Source: Massilia oculi (GTDB lineage: Bacteria > Pseudomonadota > Gammaproteobacteria > Burkholderiales > Burkholderiaceae_D). From it: DNA of 64,000 nt. A program made the translations under genes and the position numbers. A model generated the notes under the pieces. The model had not been told where the DNA came from, did no database searches, and worked only from the letters and a program-made list of their open reading frames with translations. The stretch spans positions 3,658,001 through 3,722,000 of the forward strand of contig NZ_CP029343.1 of NCBI RefSeq assembly GCF_003143515.1, written 5' to 3'. Below, piece by piece: positions 24,336 to 32,779 of the stretch. Positions within the stretch are counted from its first letter, which is position 1. Each line of letters opens with the position of its first letter.

Positions 24336-25469
24336 TTACTTGACCGCGCGGATCGCGTTCAGCACCGGCTGCAGCACCGCGGCGCCCAGGCGCGCGCTGC
24401 GTGCGCCGTCCCAGCCGACTTGCGGATCCGGGTCGTTGGCGTTGTCCTTGAACGGGAGTTCCAGCGTGAGCGACAGGCAGCCAAAGGCGTGGGTGATGTG
24501 CGGCGAACCCATGGTCAGGGTCTCTTCGGTGTACGGCGTGGCGCCGTAGCCGTGCACGTCCTGGAAGTCCGGGCTGGCGATCTTGAAGTCGGCGATGAAG
24601 CGGTCTTGCGCCGCGCCTTGCTCCTGGGTGAAGTTCGGCAGCGATTCGCTGCCGGCCACGAACACGTAGGGCAGGCCTTCGTCGCCGTGCACGTCCAGGC
24701 ACAGGTCGACGCCGGTTTCGTGCATCTTCTTCAGGACCAGGAACACCTCGGGGCTGCGCTCCATGCTCGGATTGAGCCATTCGCGGTTCAGGTTGGCGCC
24801 GGCCGCATTGGTGCGCAGGTTGCCGCGCACCGAGCCGTCCGGGTTCATGTTCGGCACCACGTAGAATACCGATTCCTTCAGCAACTGGCGCCCGAACGGG
24901 TGGGCCGGATCGAGCAGCGCGTCGAGCATGCCCTCGACGAACCATTCGGCCATCGTCTCGCCCGGATGCTGGCGCGCGATCACCCACACCTTCTTCTTGC
25001 CTTCGGCCGGTTCGCCGATCACCAGCATGTTCAGGTCGCGGCCGTCGACGGTCGAGCCCAGGTCGAGCATGCGCACGTTTTCCGACATCTGGGCGCGGTC
25101 CAGCAGCTCCAGGTGGCGTTCCCACGAATACGGCTCGAAATAGGCGTAGTAGACGCTGTCCATGCCCGGGGTGTGCTCGATGGTGAGCACCTGGCCATCG
25201 AAGGTGGTCGGCACGCGGAACCAGTTGACGCGGTCGTAGCTCGCCATCGCCTGGTAGCCTTCCCAGCCGGCCGGATAGGCGGCCTTGCCGGCGTTGAGCA
25301 GGCGGATGGAGCAGGCTTCGCCCTGCGCGCCCTGCAGGCGGAAGTAGAACCACTGGATGATGTCGGCGTGCGAGTCCTTGCGGATGTTCAGGTCGATGGC
25401 GTTGGCGCTGGTGGCGTTCACGACCTCGATGGCGCCAGCGTCGAACTGGCTGCTGATCTTGATAGACAT
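24336..25469 (-). CDS. M14-family cytosolic carboxypeptidase
   Basis: The 377-residue product has an N-terminal beta domain of about 115 residues (IQWFYFRLQGAQGEACSIRL) and a C-terminal zinc carboxypeptidase domain. The metal ligands are in ARQHPGETMAEWF (His, Glu) and LDVHGDEGLPYVF (His). The domain also has NLNREWLNPS, and the catalytic Glu lies in LSLTLELPFKD. This two-domain form is typical of bacterial relatives of cytosolic carboxypeptidases. Those cleave C-terminal residues, for example from peptides or poly-glutamate tails; the substrate here is unknown. ATG 25469 matches the domain start. A clear terminator follows. Confidence 0.9.
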   Translation of the reverse strand: MSIKISSQFDAGAIEVVNATSANAIDLNIRKDSHADIIQWFYFRLQGAQGEACSIRLLNAGKAAYPAGWEGYQAMASYDRVNWFRVPTTFDGQVLTIEHTPGMDSVYYAYFEPYSWERHLELLDRAQMSENVRMLDLGSTVDGRDLNMLVIGEPAEGKKKVWVIARQHPGETMAEWFVEGMLDALLDPAHPFGRQLLKESVFYVVPNMNPDGSVRGNLRTNAAGANLNREWLNPSMERSPEVFLVLKKMHETGVDLCLDVHGDEGLPYVFVAGSESLPNFTQEQGAAQDRFIADFKIASPDFQDVHGYGATPYTEETLTMGSPHITHAFGCLSLTLELPFKDNANDPDPQVGWDGARSARLGAAVLQPVLNAIRAVK

Positions 25470-25530
25470 GGTGTTGTCCTGTGTTGGGAAGGTACGTTGA
25501 AGCATCGATGATACCCGTTTTCGATCATCG

Positions 25531-26460
25531 CTAGGCGGGCCTGGCGCCCGGCAGGGCGGCGAAATGGCGCTGCAAGGCATCCAGCGCAAGCCGCACCTTG
25601 GCCGGATCGCCGTCGCGCCGCGGCGTCATGGCCGCCACTGGCAGTGCCGGCAATTGCCAGTGCGGCAGCACGCGCACGAGAAGTCCGCGTTCCAGCGCGG
25701 GATGCACGTCGGCGTGGCCCAGCAGCGCGAGGCCCATGCCCTGTTCGCACATCTGCTGCAGCGAGAGCTGGTTGTTGCTGACGATGCGCACGCTGACGCG
25801 CATGCGCTCGCGCTGCTCCCCCTGCCGCAGGTCGAGTTCCATTGACGGCGCTTCTTCGTCGCCTTTCGGCTCGGTCGCCTGGCGCATCGAGCCCAGCCAG
25901 TGATGGTCTTGCAGCGCCTGCGGCGTGTCCGGCATGCCGTGGCGTTCGATATAGGCCGGCGCCGCGCATATGACGACGTCGAACTGGCACAGGCGGCGCG
26001 CGATCCAGCCCGAATCGGGCAGGCGGCCGGCGCGCAGGGCGATGTCGATGCGCTCGTCGATCAGGTCGATCATGGCGTCGTCGACCAGCAGCCGCAGGCG
26101 CAGCTGCGGCCAGGCGGCCAGCACCGGCGCCAGCGCCGGTGCGATGTGCAGGCCGAAGCCCACCGGCGCCGCCACCCGCAGCTCGCCGCTGGGCGCGTCG
26201 CGCGCATGCAGCAGCGAGTCGCTGGCGGCATTGGCGGCCGCCAAGAGGCGCAGGCAGTGCGGATAGCAGCGCGCGCCGGCCTCGGTCAGGGTCAGCTTGC
26301 GCGTCGAGCGGTGCAGCAGCATGACGCCGGCCTGCCGCTCGAGCGCGCGGATGGTCTGGCTGACGGCGGACGGGCTCATGCCGAGCCGGCGCGCGGCGGC
26401 GCTCATCGAGCCGCCCGAGACTGTCTCGGCGAATACCGCATAGGGTTTTAGGTCATCCAT
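25531..26460 (-). CDS. LysR-family transcriptional regulator
   Basis: The 309-residue product has the LysR N-terminal winged helix-turn-helix (ETVSGGSMSAAARRLGMSPS, then VSQTIRALERQAGV, residues about 13-50). A substrate-binding domain of the CrgA/DmlR-like type follows (GELRVAAPVGFG, ALRAGRLPDSGWIARRL). It is divergent from the NAD(P)-binding protein at 26561. The 100-base gap between them is the probable operator region, so that gene is its likely target. Confidence 0.9.
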   Translation of the reverse strand: MDDLKPYAVFAETVSGGSMSAAARRLGMSPSAVSQTIRALERQAGVMLLHRSTRKLTLTEAGARCYPHCLRLLAAANAASDSLLHARDAPSGELRVAAPVGFGLHIAPALAPVLAAWPQLRLRLLVDDAMIDLIDERIDIALRAGRLPDSGWIARRLCQFDVVICAAPAYIERHGMPDTPQALQDHHWLGSMRQATEPKGDEEAPSMELDLRQGEQRERMRVSVRIVSNNQLSLQQMCEQGMGLALLGHADVHPALERGLLVRVLPHWQLPALPVAAMTPRRDGDPAKVRLALDALQRHFAALPGARPA

Positions 26461-26560
26461 TTATAAGCCTGGCTTCAAGGTGATAGTGATTTTTGCCATC
26501 TTATCGCCATATCGTGAAGCCGGTATCGTGGTCAGCTCGAACACATCATTGGAGTCACGC

Positions 26561-27217
26561 ATGAACATCGCCCTGATCGGCGCCACCGGTTTCGTCGGCG
26601 CCGCCGTCCTGTCCACCCTCCTGCAACGCAATCACCAGGTCACCGCGCTGGTGCGCGATCCGTCGCGCCTGGCGCCGCAGCCCGGCTTGACCGTCAAGGT
26701 GGCCGACGCCTATGACGCCGATGCGGTCGCCGCCGCCGTGCGCGGTCACGACGCCGTGGTCTCGGCCTTCAATCCGGGCTGGAACGATCCCGCCCTGTAT
26801 GACAATTTCATGCGCGGCAGCGCGGCCATCGAGCGTGGCGTGGAACTCGGCGGCGTGCGGCGCCTGCTGGTGGTTGGCGGCGCCGGCAGCCTGTTCGTGG
26901 CGCCCGGCGTGCAACTGGTCGACACGCCCGAATTTGTCGATCACGTGCCGCCCAATATCGTGCCAGGCGCACAGGCGGCGCGCGATGCGCTGAACACGCT
27001 GCGCGCCAGCACGGCGCTGGACTGGACCTTCCTCAGCCCGCCCGCGATGCTGGGGCAGGGCGATGCGACCGGCGCCTACCGTGTCGGCGGCGAGGATCTG
27101 CTGATGGACGGCGACCAGCCGGCCGGCATCGCGGTGGCCGACCTGGCGCTCGCGATCGCCGACGAGATCGAACGGCCGCGCCACCTGCGCGCGCGCTTCA
27201 CCGTCGCCAGGGCGTAA
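26561..27217 (+). CDS. NAD(P)-binding protein, SDR-like
   Basis: The 218-residue product starts MNIALIGATGFVGAAVLST with the Gly-x2-Gly-x2-Gly dinucleotide-binding loop. Then come VKVADAYDADAVAAAVRGHD and LLVVGGAGSLFVAPGV, as in atypical short-chain dehydrogenases of the NmrA/YwnB type. These may act as reductases or redox sensors. GGAG lies 9 bases before ATG 26561. It is controlled most likely by the divergent LysR gene, and ends directly against paaX (tail to tail). Confidence 0.83.
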   Translation: MNIALIGATGFVGAAVLSTLLQRNHQVTALVRDPSRLAPQPGLTVKVADAYDADAVAAAVRGHDAVVSAFNPGWNDPALYDNFMRGSAAIERGVELGGVRRLLVVGGAGSLFVAPGVQLVDTPEFVDHVPPNIVPGAQAARDALNTLRASTALDWTFLSPPAMLGQGDATGAYRVGGEDLLMDGDQPAGIAVADLALAIADEIERPRHLRARFTVARA

Positions 27218-28153
27218 TCAATCGCGCAGGCCGCCGAAGCGGCCGTGATAGGCGGCGTCGGCGTCCGGCGTCGCCGCGTCTTCCTTGCGCAGCATGGCCA
27301 GCACGTGCTCCTCGGCGCGCGCGTGGCACAGGCGGTAGATCTCGCGCGCCAGCGCATAGGCGTCGGTCCCCGGCCACGGCTGCGGCAGCAGGGCCAGCGG
27401 CAGCATCGGATCGTGCAGCTGCACCCGGCGGTAGGCGTGGATCAGCAGGGTGCGGATCGCGAACGCATGCTCGGGCGTCACGTCGCCCTTGCCCAGCATG
27501 TCGGGCAGCGGCGCGAAGCGCTCGATGAAGCCCCGATAGGCGCTCACCACCGCATCGAGATTCCAGCAGTCGCCCACCAGCTCGGGCAGCGGGCGCGCGC
27601 CCATGCCGGGCAGCTCGTCGGCCTGGCACACGAACACCTTGTCGACCGCGTCCGCGCGCGCCAGGATCTCGCGCAGCGTGTCGCGCTCGGGCGCCGGATG
27701 CGCCATCACCCCCGTCGCCAGCATCGCGAAACCCTCCCATTCGAGTTCCTTGCGCAGCAGGGTGCGCAGCTCGCTGTCGATGCTGCCGCTCTTGCCATGC
27801 GGCGCCAGCACGAAGGTCCAGCGCCCATCCCAGTCCAGTCCCGGCGCCGAATAGATGCGGCGGTTGGCGCGCTCAAAGCGCGGCAGCGCCTTCGGCTCGA
27901 TCGCATAGCGGCTGCGCCGGCCTTCGCGGCTGGCCGTCAGCCAGCCTTCCTGTACCAGGCGGAACACGCTGGTGCGCACCAGCCGGTCGCCGACGCCGAG
28001 CGGGCCCACCAGCTCGATCATGCTGCCCAGCCAGAAGGCGCCGCCGTGCGGGGCGATCGTGTCGCCGCACACGGTCACCACCAGCGACTTGTGGCGCGGC
28101 GGGTCGAGGGCCAGGTCGTGGGCGATCCACTCAGTGCTGGACAGTCGTTTCAT
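27218..28153 (-). CDS. paaX: phenylacetic acid degradation repressor PaaX
   Basis: The 311-residue product shows the PaaX pattern. An N-terminal winged helix includes [20 protein letters not shown] and [19 protein letters not shown] central PaaX domain has [11 protein letters not shown], and the C-terminus has [20 protein letters not shown] and [14 protein letters not shown]. PaaX represses paa operons until phenylacetyl-CoA binds. It is divergent from paaA with a 117-base control region between. ATG 28153 is used; the upstream TTG at 28165 lacks support. Confidence 0.93.
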   Translation of the reverse strand: MKRLSSTEWIAHDLALDPPRHKSLVVTVCGDTIAPHGGAFWLGSMIELVGPLGVGDRLVRTSVFRLVQEGWLTASREGRRSRYAIEPKALPRFERANRRIYSAPGLDWDGRWTFVLAPHGKSGSIDSELRTLLRKELEWEGFAMLATGVMAHPAPERDTLREILARADAVDKVFVCQADELPGMGARPLPELVGDCWNLDAVVSAYRGFIERFAPLPDMLGKGDVTPEHAFAIRTLLIHAYRRVQLHDPMLPLALLPQPWPGTDAYALAREIYRLCHARAEEHVLAMLRKEDAATPDADAAYHGRFGGLRD

Positions 28154-28232
28154 GATTCTTGTCAATTTTTGGCGCTGCGATATGATTCAAAATTATTGTG
28201 TACATCAAGTTTTTTGTATCGTATTATGATTT
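28150..28232. promoter_or_regulatory. paaX-paaA control region with three PaaX-like half sites
   Basis: TGATTC occurs at 28153-28158 and 28183-28188 and TGATTT at 28227-28232, each preceded by purine-T or CA. GATATGATTC at 28179-28188 agrees well with the TRTGATTC core I recall for the E. coli PaaX operator. The region is strikingly AT-rich for this genome, as expected for a promoter. The exact -10 and -35 boxes were not assigned. GGGGGAAGC just before ATG 28271 is the paaA ribosome site. Confidence 0.5.
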
Positions 28233-28270
28233 GGACGGGTTTGCAATTGGTGAAAACCACGGGGGAAGCT

Positions 28271-29260
28271 ATGTACGCACAGATGGTGGAGACCGGCCTC
28301 AATAAAGTCCGCACGGAACAGGACATGAGCGCCGAAGAGCAGGCGTTCCAGGCGCGCATCGACGCCGGGATCAAGATCGAACCGAAGGACTGGATGCCGG
28401 AAGCGTACCGCAAGACGCTGATCCGCCAGATCTCGCAGCACGCGCATTCCGAGATCGTCGGCCAGCTCCCGGAAGGCAACTGGGTGACGCGCGCGCCGAC
28501 GCTGCAGCGCAAGTCGGTCCTGCTGGCCAAGATCCAGGACGAGGCCGGCCACGGCCTCTACCTGTACAGCGCCGCCGAGACGCTGGGCGTCTCGCGCGAC
28601 GAGCTGCTGGCGGCCCTGCACGCCGGCAAGGCCAAGTATTCGAGCATCTTCAACTATCCGACGCTGAGCTGGGCCGACATGGGCGCGATCGGCTGGCTGG
28701 TCGACGGCTCGGCCATCATCAACCAGATCCCGCTGTGCCGCTGCTCGTATGGTCCGTATGCGCGCGCCATGGTCCGCGTCTGCAAGGAAGAATCCTTCCA
28801 CGCGCGCCAGGGCTACGACATCATGATGGCGCTGGCCAGGGGCACGCCGGAGCAGAAGGCGATGGCCCAGGATGCGCTCAACCGCTGGTGGTGGCCTTCC
28901 TTGATGATGTTCGGTCCGTCCGACGCCGAATCGGTCAACAGCGCGCAATCGACGGCCTGGCGCATCAAGCTGTTCTCGAACGACGAGCTGCGCCAGCGCA
29001 TGGTCGACCAGACCGTGCCGCAGGCCGAATACCTGGGCCTGACGATTCCCGATCCCGACCTCAAATGGAACGAAGAGCGCGGTTCCTACGATTTCGGCGA
29101 GATCGACTGGTCCGAGTTCCACAACGTCCTGAAGGGCAACGGGCCCTGCAACCGCGAGCGCCTGCGCACCCGCGTCAAGGCCTGGGACGACGGCGAATGG
29201 TTCCGCGACGCCCTGGTCGCCCACGCCGACAAGCAAGCTGCAAAAAAAGCCGCCGCATAA
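28271..29260 (+). CDS. paaA: phenylacetyl-CoA epoxidase catalytic subunit
   Basis: The 329-residue product is the di-iron subunit of the PaaABCE epoxidase, which puts one oxygen across the ring of phenylacetyl-CoA. Iron ligands are seen in Glu61 ([11 protein letters not shown]), Glu91 and His94 ([11 protein letters not shown]), and Glu173/Glu174 and His177 ([13 protein letters not shown]). The segment [17 protein letters not shown] is typical. It is the first gene of the long paa operon, behind the PaaX-like sites. Full length compared with the E. coli protein. Confidence 0.97.
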   Translation: MYAQMVETGLNKVRTEQDMSAEEQAFQARIDAGIKIEPKDWMPEAYRKTLIRQISQHAHSEIVGQLPEGNWVTRAPTLQRKSVLLAKIQDEAGHGLYLYSAAETLGVSRDELLAALHAGKAKYSSIFNYPTLSWADMGAIGWLVDGSAIINQIPLCRCSYGPYARAMVRVCKEESFHARQGYDIMMALARGTPEQKAMAQDALNRWWWPSLMMFGPSDAESVNSAQSTAWRIKLFSNDELRQRMVDQTVPQAEYLGLTIPDPDLKWNEERGSYDFGEIDWSEFHNVLKGNGPCNRERLRTRVKAWDDGEWFRDALVAHADKQAAKKAAA

Positions 29261-29309
29261 AAACACCCGTTCAATCCACGCCGGCGCACCGCAATAACGG
29301 AGACAAATC

Positions 29310-29594
29310 ATGAGCAAAGAATGGCCCCTGTGGGAAGTCTTCATCCGCAGCCAGCACGGCCTCGCCCACAAGCACGTGGGCAGCCTGCACGCCCCTGACG
29401 CCGACATGGCGATCAACAACGCACGCGACGTCTACACCCGCCGCAACGAAGGCGTCTCGATCTGGGTCGTGCGCGCCGCCGACATCGTCGCCAGCAGCCC
29501 GCTTGACAAGGAGTCGCTGTTCGAGCCGGCCAACAGCAAGGTCTACCGCCACCCGACCTTCTTCCCGATGCCGGAAGAAGTCAAGAACCTGTGA
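29310..29594 (+). CDS. paaB: phenylacetyl-CoA epoxidase subunit PaaB
   Basis: The 94-residue product matches the small PaaB subunit: WPLWEVFIRSQHGLAHKHVG, NARDVYTRRNEGVSIWVV and a C-terminus KVYRHPTFFPMPEEV. PaaB bridges the PaaA-PaaC heterodimers. A GGAG site lies 9 bases before the ATG. The stop overlaps the paaC start (GTGA). Confidence 0.96.
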   Translation: MSKEWPLWEVFIRSQHGLAHKHVGSLHAPDADMAINNARDVYTRRNEGVSIWVVRAADIVASSPLDKESLFEPANSKVYRHPTFFPMPEEVKNL

Positions 29595-30367
29595 GCCTCG
29601 ACGTGGACAAATTCGTGGACGCCAAATTCCAGTACCTGCTGCGCCAGGGCGACAACGCCCTGATCCTGTCCCAGCAGCTGTGCCAGCTGGTCGGCAAGGG
29701 CCCCGCGCTCGAAGAAGACATGGCCCTGTCCAACGTCGCTCTCGACCTGCTGGGCCAGACCCGCATGTGGCTGAGCTACGCCGGCGAGCGCGAAGGAAAG
29801 GGCCGCGACGAAGACCGCCTGGCTTTTCTCCGCGACGCCATCGACTACCGCAACTGCCTGCTGGTCGAGCAGCCCAACGGCAGCTATGCCGACACCCTGA
29901 CGCGCCAGTTCCTGTTCGACACCTGGCACTACTTCCTGATGGACGGACTGACCAGGTCGAGCGACGAGCGCATCCGCGAGATCGCCGCCAAGTCGATCAA
30001 GGAAGTGACCTATCACCTGCGCCGCAGCGGCGACCTGGTGGTGCGCCTGGGCGACGGCACCGACAAGAGCCGCGCCATGATGCAGGCCGCCCTCGAAGAA
30101 CTGTGGATGTACAGCGGCGAGATGTTCCTCTACGACGAGATCGACAATGCGATGGTGGAGCAGGGCGTGGCCCCGCCGGCCGATGCCTTGCGCAAGCAGT
30201 CGCTCGACCACATGGCCGACATCCTGAGCGAAGCGACCCTCGTCATGCCGTCGCCCGACGCCTGGATGCAGCGCGGCGGCAAGCAGGGCCGCCACAGCGA
30301 ACGCCTCGGCTTCATCCTGGCCGAGATGCAGTTCCTGCAGCGCGCCTATCCTGGAGCGGCCTGGTAA
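29591..30367 (+). CDS. paaC: phenylacetyl-CoA epoxidase structural subunit PaaC
   Basis: The 258-residue ferritin-like protein is the PaaA partner and lacks the full set of iron ligands. Segments LRQGDNALILSQQLCQLVGK, NVALDLLGQTRMWLSYAG and DTWHYFLMDGLTRSSDERI are typical. It starts with GTG 29591 inside GTGA at the end of paaB, and its TAA overlaps the paaD ATG (TAATG). Coupled translation along paaBCD is evident. Confidence 0.95.
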   Translation: MSLDVDKFVDAKFQYLLRQGDNALILSQQLCQLVGKGPALEEDMALSNVALDLLGQTRMWLSYAGEREGKGRDEDRLAFLRDAIDYRNCLLVEQPNGSYADTLTRQFLFDTWHYFLMDGLTRSSDERIREIAAKSIKEVTYHLRRSGDLVVRLGDGTDKSRAMMQAALEELWMYSGEMFLYDEIDNAMVEQGVAPPADALRKQSLDHMADILSEATLVMPSPDAWMQRGGKQGRHSERLGFILAEMQFLQRAYPGAAW

Positions 30368-30879
30368 TGACTGCCCTCGACGTCTCCGTCGAACAGGTGT
30401 GGGACTGGCTCGGCGAGGTCGCCGATCCGGAGATCCCGGTCATCTCGGTGGTCGATCTCGGCATCGTGCGCGCCGTGCGCCTGGAGGGCGAGGCATGCGT
30501 GGTCACGATCACGCCGACCTACTCCGGCTGCCCGGCGATGCGGGTGATCTCGGAATCGGTCAGCGATGCCCTGCGCGCGCATGGCATCGAGGATGTCCGC
30601 ATCGAGAGCCGCCTGTCGCCCGCCTGGACCACCGACTGGATGAGCGCGGCGGGCAAGGCGGCATTGAAAGGCTATGGCATCGCGCCGCCGGTGCAGCAGG
30701 CGATCGACATCAGCGGGCTGCACGCCGGCATCCGCCGCCGCGCCGCGCCCGCCGTCGCCTGCCCCCACTGCGGCTCGTCCCACACCCAACTGACCAGCGA
30801 ATTCGGCTCGACCCCGTGCAAGGCGCTGTACAAGTGCCTCGACTGCCGCGAGCCGTTCGACTACTTCAAATGCCACTGA
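30367..30879 (+). CDS. paaD: epoxidase maturation protein PaaD (Fe-S/MIP18 family)
   Basis: The 170-residue product begins with a DUF59/MIP18 domain (VADPEIPVISVVDLGIVRAV, TYSGCPAMRVISESV). It ends with a zinc-ribbon-like four-Cys segment (CPHCGSS... and CLDCREPFDYFKCH). PaaD is needed for an active epoxidase, probably by helping build the Fe-S or di-iron centres. ATG 30367 overlaps the paaC stop. The C-terminal Cys pairs are complete. Confidence 0.95.
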   Translation: MTALDVSVEQVWDWLGEVADPEIPVISVVDLGIVRAVRLEGEACVVTITPTYSGCPAMRVISESVSDALRAHGIEDVRIESRLSPAWTTDWMSAAGKAALKGYGIAPPVQQAIDISGLHAGIRRRAAPAVACPHCGSSHTQLTSEFGSTPCKALYKCLDCREPFDYFKCH

Positions 30880-30886
30880 GGCCAGC

Positions 30887-31963
30887 ATGAGCAAGTTCTA
30901 TCCACTGACCGTCTCGAAGGTGAAGCACGAGACGCGCGACGCCATCGCCGTCACCTTCGACGTCCCGCCCGAGCTGAAGGACACCTTCGCCTACCGCCAG
31001 GGCCAGTATCTGACCCTGCGCACGACCATCGATGGCGAAGACGTGCGCCGCTCCTATTCGATCTGCTCGGCCGTGCAGGAGGCGCAGTTGCGGGTGGCGA
31101 TCAAGCGCTGCAGCGGCGGCCTGTTTTCTGGCTGGGCCAACGACAGCCTGCAGCCCGGCGCCACGCTGGAGGTGATGCCGCCCAGCGGCAACTTCAACGT
31201 GCCGCTCGACGCGGCGAGCCGCCGCCACTACCTGGCGTTCGCCGCCGGCAGCGGCATCACGCCGATCCTGTCGATCGTCAAGACCACGCTGCAGGCCGAG
31301 CCGCACAGCCGCTTCACCATCGTCTACGGCAACCGCGCCTCGTCGAGCGTGATCTTCCGGGATGAACTGACCGACCTGAAGGACCAGTACATGGGCCGCC
31401 TGCGCCTGGTGTACGTGATGAGCCGCGAGCAGCAGGACATCGAGCTGTTCAACGGCCGCATCACCGAAGACAAGTGCAGCCAGTTCCTGCGCCACTGGAT
31501 CGACATCAAGGACATCGACGTCGCCTTCATCTGCGGCCCGGAAGACATGATGCACGGCGTCTCGCGCGCGCTGCAGGCAGCCGGCCTGCCGAAGGAGCAG
31601 ATCCGCATCGAGCTGTTCGCAGCCAGCGCGCCGACGCGCGAGCGCAAGCCACGTTCGGTCGAATCGGCAGCACGAAACCTGACTGAAGTGACGGTGATCA
31701 TGGACGGCAACGCCGCCAGCTTCACAATGGACAAGGACAAGGAATCGCTGCTGGACGCAGGGCTACGCGCCGGGCTGGACATGCGCTACTCGTGCAAGGG
31801 CGGCGTGTGCTCGACCTGCCGCTGCAAGGTGCTCGACGGCGAAGTCGAAATGGACGTGAATTACGCGCTCGAAGACTACGAAGTCGCGCGCGGCTTCGTG
31901 TTGAGCTGCCAGAGCTTCCCGGTCACCGACAAGGTGGTGGTCGATTTCGATATCCACGAATAA
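30887..31963 (+). CDS. paaE: phenylacetyl-CoA epoxidase reductase PaaE
   Basis: The 358-residue product has an FAD domain (RRSYSICSAVQEA, about 45-60), an NAD(P) domain (FAAGSGITPILSIVKTTL and FICGPEDMMHGV) and a C-terminal plant-type [2Fe-2S] ferredoxin. The cluster ligands are in CKGGVCSTCRC (about 306-316) and the last Cys in VLSCQSFP. It passes electrons from NADPH to the di-iron centre of PaaA. It starts 8 bases after paaD. Confidence 0.96.
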   Translation: MSKFYPLTVSKVKHETRDAIAVTFDVPPELKDTFAYRQGQYLTLRTTIDGEDVRRSYSICSAVQEAQLRVAIKRCSGGLFSGWANDSLQPGATLEVMPPSGNFNVPLDAASRRHYLAFAAGSGITPILSIVKTTLQAEPHSRFTIVYGNRASSSVIFRDELTDLKDQYMGRLRLVYVMSREQQDIELFNGRITEDKCSQFLRHWIDIKDIDVAFICGPEDMMHGVSRALQAAGLPKEQIRIELFAASAPTRERKPRSVESAARNLTEVTVIMDGNAASFTMDKDKESLLDAGLRAGLDMRYSCKGGVCSTCRCKVLDGEVEMDVNYALEDYEVARGFVLSCQSFPVTDKVVVDFDIHE

Positions 31964-31985
31964 GAACCTGATGACGGAGACAACC

Positions 31986-32777
31986 ATGAGCTATGAATCG
32001 ATCACGTTCAAGATCGAGAACGGCATCGCGCTGCTGACGTTGAGCCGGCCCGACCGCCTGAACAGCTTCACCCGGGCCATGCACCTCGAAGTGCGCGACG
32101 CCCTCACGCGCGTGCAGGCCGACGGATCGGTCCGCGTGCTGGTCCTGACCGGCGCCGGCCGCGGCTTCTGCGCCGGCCAGGACCTGTCCGACCGCGCCGT
32201 CGACCCCGGCGCCCCCAGCGTCGACCTGGGCGAATCGGTCGAGAAGTTCTACGCCCCGCTGGTGCTGACCCTGAAGAACCTGCCGATGCCGGTGATCTGC
32301 GCCGTCAATGGCGTGGCCGCCGGCGCCGGCGCCAACCTGGCGCTGGCCTGCGACATCGTGCTGGCCGCCAGATCGGCCAGCTTCATCGAAGCCTTCAGCA
32401 AGCTGGGCCTGATTCCGGACACCGGCGGCACCTGGCACCTGCCGCGCCTGATCGGCCATGCGCGCGCCATGGGCCTGGCCATGCTGGGCGAAAAGCTCAG
32501 CGCCGAGAAAGCCGAGGAGTGGGGCCTGATCTGGCGCTGCGTGCCCGACGAAGCCCTGATGGATGAAGCCATGGCCATGGCCGAACACTTCGCCGCCGCT
32601 GCAACCCGCGGCCTGGCCTTCACCAAGAAAGCCTTCCAGGCCAGCTACGCCAACTCGCTCGAAGACCAATTGCAGCTGGAAGCCGGCATGATGCGCGAAC
32701 TGGGCTACAGCCACGATTACCGCGAAGGCGTCGCCGCCTTCATGGCCAAGCGCGCGCCGCATTTCAAGGGAGAGTGA
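31986..32777 (+). CDS. paaG: epoxyphenylacetyl-CoA isomerase PaaG
   Basis: The 263-residue crotonase-family protein aligns closely by eye with E. coli PaaG: RPDRLNSFTRAMH, LTGAGRGFCAGQDLSDR, NGVAAGAGANLALACDI and FSKLGLIPDTGGTWHLPR. PaaG turns the ring epoxide into the oxepin and later shifts a double bond. The match is to PaaG and not PaaF, which lacks the GQDLxDR segment. ATG 31986 lies behind ACGGAGACAACC; the start at 31971 lies before the ribosome site. Confidence 0.94.
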   Translation: MSYESITFKIENGIALLTLSRPDRLNSFTRAMHLEVRDALTRVQADGSVRVLVLTGAGRGFCAGQDLSDRAVDPGAPSVDLGESVEKFYAPLVLTLKNLPMPVICAVNGVAAGAGANLALACDIVLAARSASFIEAFSKLGLIPDTGGTWHLPRLIGHARAMGLAMLGEKLSAEKAEEWGLIWRCVPDEALMDEAMAMAEHFAAAATRGLAFTKKAFQASYANSLEDQLQLEAGMMRELGYSHDYREGVAAFMAKRAPHFKGE

Positions 32778-32779
32778 GC

